DNA from: Lepas anatifera
Lineage: Eukaryota > Arthropoda > Thecostraca > Lepadidae
Direction of reading: 5' to 3'
DNA length: 64,000 bases
Assembly (NCBI GenBank): GCA_034440635.1
Contig: JAOTON010000896.1
Span: 1,286,501-1,350,500 of the forward strand
The notes beneath the pieces are model-generated. The model searched no databases and was not told the origin of the DNA. It saw nothing but the letters and a program-made list of their open reading frames with translations. A program made the translations under genes and the position numbers. The stretch's first letter is position 1. Each line of letters begins with the position of its first letter. Below, piece by piece: positions 56,781 through 64,000 of this stretch.

Positions 56781-59451
56781 GTATCAATGTCACTGATGCC
56801 AAGAATGCTTGCACAAAGACGACACACAGACATACTGGATCTCAAGATTCTGATCTGATACGGCATTTCTGCTGCCAGATTCGTGTTCAGCGCCACAAAT
56901 TACCCTAGAAACGGACTATTTTGTATTGGATCCATGACAAAAGTTAAATTTTGTTGACCAGTGTAATAGATCTAGCTGGCAAGAACCGGTTTCTAATTTT
57001 TTGAATTGAACTGCAAATCAGATATAAGAATGGTGAGCCAAACCACTGACGGAAATCTTAAGCCAGAATTATTCCTGTGGCCCCAGGATCACGTGTAGCA
57101 CCCTTCTGGGTCATTGCTCCAAGATATCTCCTCGGATCCATTGGCGTGTGGTGGTTGGGGCCCGATTGGGCTGGTGGAATTAGGAAAATCCCGTTTTCAC
57201 GTGACCTGTGACTGGATAAGAGAGGAGCTGGAAAACGTTGAGCGGTGCGTGCCACCATGGTGTAGCCCGCTAACGTGCTGACCCACATCGCCCGCAAACG
57301 TTTGGGGGTTCTAAAGAAATAAAAAATACGTAAAAAGGGAATAGTTTCGATACGTGGAAAAATGGTGTTTGTTGTGTTCACTACTTTGGGGTCCGGTGGG
57401 TGTTGGTGTTTGTTATTTGTTTTTTTTAATTTTTTTTTCTATAGAAACATATTGTTTCCCTCAACTAAAACGGCAAGAGTCCATAATGAGAGTACGGCTA
57501 TAGCACCTGCCTCTGTCATTCCAAATAATATATACTGTAAATATACAGCAGTGCTTATTTACCATCTGCTGACTCACATTTTTCGTGTGAGAATCCAGTA
57601 TCACCTCCAAACCATTGGAACGAGCCATTGGCATCAGAAATTAATCTTCAAATATCCGGCGTAAAAAAACTCTGAGATCCAACAACGAGGTACCATGTTG
57701 CCGCACGCCCGCCAGACCGCCCCAACAAGCTGGGTGGGCTTAACAAAAACCAACTTGTAACAATATGAGGTAAATATTCTCATGGGATGGGAAACGAGCT
57801 GGAATTACAAAGTGGGATGGGATCGGCGGGATCATGTGTTGTAACAAAAATGAGAACTGAATCGAGTAAGAGGGGAATACTTATCGTGTACACGATGAGT
57901 ATTCGCCTCTCACTCGATTCTGCTCTGTCCGGGACGAACTGGGACGGAGCACAGTTGAGTGGGAAGAAATGGCATAAATGATAAGATAGATAGATCTAGG
58001 CTACCCGGGGGTATTAGATCTAGGCTACCCTCAGGCTACCCGCTACTGTCACGGCCGGAACTCATGACCAGTAGCATCTAAAGGGCGTGCAATATCAAAC
58101 CTATAAGCCAGGATCACTCTTTGGCAGCATAAACGGAGTAATAAGCTATAGCTGATATCAGCAGGGGCTATTATTTTCAATATCAAGGCTGCTTCCATTG
58201 CTGCTGACTGGTAAGCTTGAGGCTGATTAAGTAAGCCGACCACCCTGAGTGGTAGCCAACTACCACGAACACATTCTCATATCATTGATAAACACCAAAA
58301 AGCACAAATCGAGGGGTTTATCGACTGTCACATAAAACAGAAAAAACTGATGCTCCGATCGTTTTTTTTCTTTAAAACATGGGACACCGTACATTGTGTG
58401 TTTATTTTACCGAACACCACGAGGTTTGTTAACTGAGTACAAACCGCAGCTTTTTTCGCCTCTTCCAGCAGGTCGTGTTCTGCATAACCGGTTACGGTAT
58501 CGTGACGAGATCGATGATGCGATTACGTTGTGGTAGCTGCTGCAGTACTTCCGCGATCACCGCTGATCCCTCTCGCTCCGTTTCCTTCTTCGCTGTAGAT
58601 TTCAGTCCGAGCTAGATTTGCAGGCATGTGTGCCTCGTAAAAATCCAACCAAAGCAGGATCTTTATTACATATTATATATTTATGTACTACTATGTATTG
58701 TGTACTACTGTATATTACATATACAGTAGCCCATTAACTACGAATGCACATAAGTCTTGACAAACAAAGCTGACAGTTATATCTGGAACTGGGGCTCTGC
58801 AGGAAACCCCAGGCACTATACACTATTCATGCGCTACATGACATTATTGATAGGCGACTCATTTCGCATGCAGGAGGGAGCCGAACTCGATGCCGATGCC
58901 GGTACAACAGGAGCAGGGGTCAATGTTCGGGTGGTACCCGACGTATGATCAGGCCTCGTCGCTTGCACTGGTGGCCCGTGCTTCCTATTCTAAGTCCAGC
59001 CGGCCACATCACCGATGCACCGGTCCAGTCCGGAATCTTTATTTACCATGTGAGCAGGTGTACCGGCTCTGGGGCCTCCGATTTCCGGCGCTGGAGCGAG
59101 AGCTGAGCAGCGGAGCGCACCGCCTGGCCCGGCGCGGACCTCCCGTGACCGGCTAGAACAGTGACCAGTTTGCCAGGGCAAGGACCGGCCTGTGCCGTGT
59201 TCCACCACCTCTGACGGACGGCAGCAGTGGAAACAGTGCAGATTAGACCGCTGAGGGTGCTGCGTGAGTCGGACTCGAAACAACTGTTGGGACACCAATG
59301 ACCGCCTGTGCACACACAAAAAGTGATTCTGGTACTGCTGGGGTTCACAGGAGGTGAACAGGTATTTTAGCCGTTGTGCTGCTTTTTAGGGCCTAACAGG
59401 ACGGCCTGAATCGTGTCATCTGAACTGGAAGAAAGTGAAAAATACAAGAAA
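56781..59451. other. Unassigned upstream region of the astacin gene
   Basis: No exon is recognised. It contains a 62-bp near-palindrome (57859-57920) and a small hairpin CTACTGTATAT/TAC/ATATACAGTAG (58705-58729). A minus-strand frame at 57058-57381 resembles no family. No clear TATA box is close to 59452. Confidence 0.35.
57859..57920. repeat. 62-bp near-perfect palindrome
   Basis: The two 31-base halves pair at 28 positions with no central spacer (centre CGTGTACACG). One of the three mismatches would be a G-U wobble in RNA. Confidence 0.8.
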
Positions 59452-60720
59452 ATGAGCATCAAGGCCTTGACTTGTCTCACTATATCAGTATTGGCGCTTG
59501 CCTCTTCGGATGAAGTATCCGTTCCCCTGAAATTTGTTGTCTGGCCATTTTCTGGCCACAGAGGTTCGATATTTGGACCATCCGACTTGAGAAGAAGCCC
59601 CTCGCCTTCAGACCTTATACGCAGTCCAACAGCTCGGAACTCGGAACCTCTTTTACCCATCGACAGCGTGTTCAGACCTCCGGAAGGAATCCAAGAGTCA
59701 GATACATTCTCCGGGTCATCCAAGCTGGACATTGGCGACCCCCTCTCGCCGCCGGACTTCTCTCTGGCGCTGCTGGAGGCGAAGGTTCCACCTCTGGGAC
59801 CTGGACTCATCGACCCTGTGGAGCTAGCTGGCAAGTTTGAAGGTGACATCGACCTGACTCCGGAGGATTCTGAGTCTCTTCTTCAAGGATTTGTAGCTGG
59901 CGCCCGCATCTGGCCCGGTGCTGTCATTCCCTACGTCATCTCCTCTCGGTTCGAGAAGAGTGAACGGGCTATAATTGCCTCTGCCATACATGAGTTGCAC
60001 CGTAAAACGTGCGTGAGAGTGCAGCCCCTTCCACCTGGGCCGCCAAGGGGAGACTATGTGCATATTGTGCGAGGCAAGGGATGCCACAGCAGCGTCGGCA
60101 GGATCGGCGGCAACCAGACCTTGTCGCTGGGACCAGGCTGTTTCTACCGCGGCGTGGTTCTGCATCAGCTACTGCACGTCGCCGGAGTGTGGCATCAACA
60201 GAGCCGAATTGACCGTGATCAGCACATTCGTGTCCACACGGAGAACGTCGCCCCTGACCAGCTACGCCACCTGGCCTCGTACGCGCGCCAACCGCCGCTG
60301 CCGATCACACCCTACGACTTGGTCTCACTAATGCACCTGGGCAGGTGGGCGTTCTCCGCAGACAGGAATCGCGTCACCATCTCTCCCGGCGTGCGCAGCG
60401 ACGTTAGCGTCCAGCTGGGTCAGCGCAGAGACCTGAGCGCTGGAGACGTGGAGCTGATCGACCAGCTGTACAGCTGCGGCGCTGAAAAGCTGCCTCGGCC
60501 AGCTCCGAGACCGGCGTCGACCAGCTGCGGCGACAACAACCAGCACTGCAGCTGGTGGGCGCGCCGCGGCGAGTGTAGCCGAAACCCGAGCTACATGAAG
60601 GGACACTGCGCCAAGGCCTGCCGCAGGTGCAGCGGTGAGAAAGGTGCCTGCAACCAGGGAGACACATCGGGGGAGGGCATTGAAACACTAACAATCAAAC
60701 ATCTAACAATCAAAATTTAA
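59452..60720 (+). CDS. Astacin-like protein with ShK domain, probable pseudoenzyme
   Basis: The single open frame encodes 422 residues from the first ATG (AAAATGA context). A signal peptide is visible (MSIKALTCLTISVLALASS). A propeptide follows with the FEGD aspartate-switch motif at about 129-132. The astacin domain starts at RIWPGAVIPYV (from about 152). The zinc motif reads HQLLHVAGVWH (238-248): the three histidines are kept, but the catalytic Glu is Gln (codon 60166-60168). The Met-turn is SLMHL, with Leu in place of the usual Tyr. Four astacin cysteines are present. A six-cysteine ShK domain (about 359-393, CGDNNQHC...CAKACRRC) follows. In the family the Glu is essential, so loss of protease activity is inferred. 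A 5' splice-like GTGAGA at 60635 means the end could be spliced instead. No neighbouring gene is seen. Confidence 0.88.
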   Translation: MSIKALTCLTISVLALASSDEVSVPLKFVVWPFSGHRGSIFGPSDLRRSPSPSDLIRSPTARNSEPLLPIDSVFRPPEGIQESDTFSGSSKLDIGDPLSPPDFSLALLEAKVPPLGPGLIDPVELAGKFEGDIDLTPEDSESLLQGFVAGARIWPGAVIPYVISSRFEKSERAIIASAIHELHRKTCVRVQPLPPGPPRGDYVHIVRGKGCHSSVGRIGGNQTLSLGPGCFYRGVVLHQLLHVAGVWHQQSRIDRDQHIRVHTENVAPDQLRHLASYARQPPLPITPYDLVSLMHLGRWAFSADRNRVTISPGVRSDVSVQLGQRRDLSAGDVELIDQLYSCGAEKLPRPAPRPASTSCGDNNQHCSWWARRGECSRNPSYMKGHCAKACRRCSGEKGACNQGDTSGEGIETLTIKHLTIKI

Positions 60721-60939
60721 AAAAATCTAACTGCCTGCTGGGGCTAGGGTGTTTACGTCCAGGGATTCATACTTAATGTTACTTACCAACACCCGTTCTC
60801 CGGGTTAAATGAAACTGGTCATTTTCTGTCCCAAAAATGTATTTTATAATCAATGTTTGACTGTTGGTTTAACAACCTCCTTGAGCCTGAAGTGTGATTA
60901 TTTGCATGCGATGCAGAACTGATACCCAAGGTGATATAA

Positions 60940-61756
60940 CCCATCACCGCCAGGGGTCTGATCGCACCCCTCGGTTTTTTGCGAGTGGTTCTGAGCTGAT
61001 TCAAATGAGACGCGTGCCGCTTTGCAGACCCCTAGCGTGATACAACTTGTGACCAAAAATTAGCGTCAGGTCAGGTCAACTAGGTATAACGTCATTTCTT
61101 AACCCATGCAAAGCGTATATGTTCTTCTCAAAGGAGGCTGACAAAACCAGGACGTAAATCTGCTTCTAGAAGAGCTAGAGCAAGCTTCTAAACATCATTC
61201 GACAGCCCTTGAAAAAATATGCATGTTGTCATCAATTTTGAGGTCTTGCTAATGCTAAGGTCATCAGAGGTCACCAATGGTCGCTTTTTTCAATATTGTT
61301 TGTGTCTATAACTTTTGAACGAAGCAAGATACAATCTTAACTTTGATACCATACCAATAAGAATGACTCAGGAATCTGAATGATATGCACTATAACCATG
61401 AAAAGTCTTTATTTGATCTTGGCCTAGGGTCAAAGCCATAATGTGACCCTACAGGATCATGCCGCAAATCATTTGAATCATTGGGTTAAAACAAACACAT
61501 TAGTGTCTTTGATTTTTTCTATGTCTCCTGCTTCCTGAGTTGTAGAAAACTTTCTAAATGGGTCTAAATTTAATCCTTTTTGGCTCACTGTGACGTCACG
61601 AGTTAACAGACAGGGCTCAAAATCCACTCCAGAGTAGAAGACAGTAAGGAGCTCCCAGGGCTGTTGAAATGTTTTACGTACCACTTCTGGTTTCCGAGAT
61701 CGTAGGTGGGGAGGAGGGGCGGGGGGGGTTCCGATCGGACCCCCCGGGCGGTGGTG
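60940..61756 (+). mobile_element. Family D TTAA-type element, 817 bp
   Basis: Left end CCATCACCGCCAGGGGTCTG and the reverse complement of the right end (CACCACCGCCCGGGGGGTCC) form imperfect inverted termini. The flanks are ATAA and TGTA, probably mutated TTAA. The interior matches 2745-3300 and is AGGTCA-rich. It lies about 220 bp downstream of the astacin stop codon. Confidence 0.6.
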
Positions 61757-61819
61757 TGTACGGAAAGAGCCCAGGTGCTGCTAGGTAAACAGTCAGGTGC
61801 GACGATATCAAAGAAGGTT

Positions 61820-62454
61820 AGTTAAAGAAGTCAGAACAGGATGAACTTACCTGATTGAAACTCATATCACATAATAGGCCCACCGAGTTCTCTAACATAT
61901 GTTACGGTATTTTTTATATTGATGATCTAAGATCAGGTGCGAGCCATCACCTCTCCATTGGAAATACATGGGAAAATGGTTTTAACTAAATAACTTAGTA
62001 ACGGATGGTGATAGAGCATTTATCTTAACTGTATTATATTTGCCTTGTCTTTGCGGTTCTAATGATGTGCATTTTATCTAATTTAACCTTGACCTGACCT
62101 CAGGATAGGTCAAATCCTTCGTTTGACCTAGCAAGGTCATATTATATACCATTCGATTCGGCTTACTGCGAGGATTCAGAAAGTTCAAGTCATTTTGCTC
62201 TATCTTTACTTGTTCAGATGTAATGGCCGAAAACCTTCATTTACATGTTATCCCTATGACGGCATGTTTTGACCTCTAGTGACCTTAAATTGGACCTGAT
62301 AAAAAATAACTCAAATATTTTCGATTGAAAAGTGAACGGGCTACACAACACCGTTAACCGTTTTTCGCTACCTACCGTGGTTCAGGAGATCTTAGGGGGG
62401 GTTACACGCCCCTCGTCAAAGCGAGGCTGGCACACACCCCCATCAATGCGCGTG
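61820..62454 (+). mobile_element. Family A TTAA element, 5' truncated
   Basis: It matches 24150-24808 (TGATTGAAACTCATATCACA, CTCTCCATTGGAAATACATG, AGCAAGGTCAT) and ends ATCAATGCGCGTG before TTAA (62455-62458). Confidence 0.75.
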
Positions 62455-62458
62455 TTAA

Positions 62459-62662
62459 AGGCCGATCAGGCCCGTGCACTCACAAACAGGGACGCCGGCT
62501 GACACGGCGTTGATCTCACTGCTGCGGCGCGTACTCCCTAGTGTACCACTATCTCCTGGGTAGGAGGCGGCCGTGGAAAAGGCTGCAACAGATCAGCCTT
62601 GATCCAAGGGCCTTCCACACCCAGTCGTGGCGCCTTTACCAACTGCGCCACGGGGGTCGTAC
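62459..62662 (-). mobile_element. Second tRNA-derived SINE type
   Basis: On the minus strand it starts CGACCCCCGTGGCGCAGTTG then GTAAAGGCGCCACGACTGGG, a tRNA-like head with a good A box (TGGCGCAGTTGG). The B box is weak. The body differs from the other SINE family, and it is present once here. Confidence 0.55.
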
Positions 62663-63070
62663 TGCTGTCCTAATCTATGCCAGCACTTCCAAATGAATGC
62701 TGTTATCTTTCACGCGGTTCCAGTCGTCATCCAGCTCCCAGCTGATCAGCAACTACTCTTGATCTAGGGGCTTGTATCTTTTAAGATGATTGAGTGTGCC
62801 CCAATTTGAAACAGGCTAAAATCCAAAATATTGCCAGGCAAATTGAAATATGAAATGTTTATAGCCCTTCCACTGGCCTAAAGGACCGCATGAACCAGCC
62901 ATATTTTGTAGGATGAAACTCACTGCCGTGGTATTATGGCGCCGCTGATTATTTCCCTGCTGAAACCTTTTAGCGGGAGCCAGCTTACTCCTGGCTCAGG
63001 TAATTCTCTGGGCTATGAGTCCCGTTCTGCTGCATGGAAAGTGAGCTCGTTAACCACTACTGCGCTCTAA
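62663..63070. other. Unassigned sequence
   Basis: No gene recognised. The minus strand near 63000-63068 has a loosely tRNA-like phrase (GCAGTAGTGGTTAACGAGCT) but no B box. Confidence 0.3.
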
Positions 63071-63972
63071 CACCCGCACTGGAGAGGGGTCTGGCACTAA
63101 CGCGCACTGGAGGGGGCCTGGTAGCCCCCCTAAGATCTCGGAAACTAAGAGGCGTAGAAAAACACCGCCGGTGGGAGTCTGGGTGGAGGCTATGGTGGTC
63201 TACATTATGGCCTCTTTTCATTTACCTAGGCCAATATTTTCAAGGTCAAACGAGTTCATAAAGGTCAAATATTGGCCATGCAGTGTACCTATTGGGAAAT
63301 GCCGTTTTTATGCAGGAAAAGACGGGAATAAGCTGAAGACGGACCAGGGCCATAGAGGGAAGGTCGCAATAAATCTTTGGTACAATTGTGGAGTCAAGGT
63401 CATTCAAGATCATTTATCTTTTAGGTTACAATATGGTGTATTATATATAATGTCCACTATGACTAGCACGATAGCAACTGTTTGACAGGAAATGAGGATT
63501 GACTTTTACCAATGACCTTTGACTTTGATCTTTGACCTTGACCTTTACATTGAGGTACCTAAACTATAACGTCATAATATAATATACGTCACACCGGGTA
63601 ACGCTATTTGACTGGAAGCACCGGGGTCAATGATCTTGAAAGTGCTGATATAACCATGACCTGTGACCTTTGACCTTGAAATTGACCTTCTTGTGAGGTG
63701 ACCATGACAAATCATACCGGTTATATGGCGTTATGATGTCACCACCGCACGTGAACTGGTCCGACCGCGCAATTGTGGTGATCTCAAAATGCAGGTCTGA
63801 CTTTGAAAGTCTGCAACTAAAAAAATTAGCGATTTTTAAAATATTTCACCAATTGACGCGCCACTTAATTCTGCCAAATGTGGTCAAGCATCGTGTTTCG
63901 GCTACGAGCGGCTCTCCGGTCACCTTGAAAAAATAGGTGGAGGCCTACGAGCCCCCCCCTACAGTGAGTATG
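63071..63972 (+). mobile_element. Family E TTAA-type element, about 900 bp
   Basis: Left end CACCCGCACTGGAGAGGGG after CTAA; the right end reads backwards as CATACTCACTGTAGGGGGGG and is followed by TTAA (63973-63976). The start also contains a second, internal CGCGCACTGGAGGGGG. The interior is rich in TGACCTTTGACC words and non-coding. Confidence 0.6.
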
Positions 63973-64000
63973 TTAACATTGATCTGTTTTAGCTGTCCCC

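Noticed and set aside
57859..57920. microRNA precursor
   Set aside because: The palindrome has no loop or flanking bulges expected of a pre-miRNA.

Overview
This window looks like non-coding, transposon-dense DNA from the nuclear genome of an animal, most likely an aquatic invertebrate. The reasons are long dinucleotide microsatellites, tRNA-headed SINEs, a decayed Jockey/CR1-type LINE, a broken piggyBac transposase, hAT-type MITEs, and a single convincing host gene: an intronless secreted astacin-like protein with a C-terminal ShK domain at 59452-60720. Nothing suggests a prokaryote. The species cannot be named from the sequence.

Layout. 1-9.6 kb: a chain of TTAA-flanked elements full of TGACCT/AGGTCA motifs (families A, B, D, E, K). 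10.1-11.4 kb: retroelement remains. 11.57-17.73 kb: a candidate 6.2-kb DNA transposon with 32-bp inverted ends, holding a second element (11713-14678) whose flanks carry arrays of short palindromes. 18-22.4 kb: a hAT MITE with a perfect 8-bp target duplication, a 43-bp tandem repeat, and a SINE split by a 727-bp insertion. 23.9-25.8 kb: A and B elements side by side again. 27.67-30.25 kb: a CACTA/EnSpm-like element whose subterminal regions are arrays of 17-nt palindromes ACACC-N7-GGTGT, with a GC-rich exon-like frame inside. 31.2-37.2 kb: family C elements, one carrying a 2.2-kb piggyBac element and a SINE. 38.1-44.1 kb: a B element, then a 3.9-kb hAT-like element filled by a minisatellite that is itself split by a C element, then a SINE. 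44.3-47.3 kb: GT microsatellite and LINE. 47.3-56 kb: mostly unrecognised sequence, with a tRNA-like element, an A element, a hAT MITE and a second large minisatellite. 59.4-60.7 kb: the astacin gene. 60.9-64 kb: D, A, a second SINE type, and E.

Two themes stand out. First, several families (A, B, C, K and the piggyBac) share TTAA flanks, and A, B and K abut through shared TTAA sites, so piggyBac-type mobilisation has probably spread nuclear-receptor-like AGGTCA half-sites. Second, two different DNA transposons carry subterminal palindromes whose arm sequence is element-specific while the arm spacing is fixed (5-7-5 or 5-6-5), which looks like binding sites for dimeric transposases. All family names are inferences from reading the sequence; no database search was possible.
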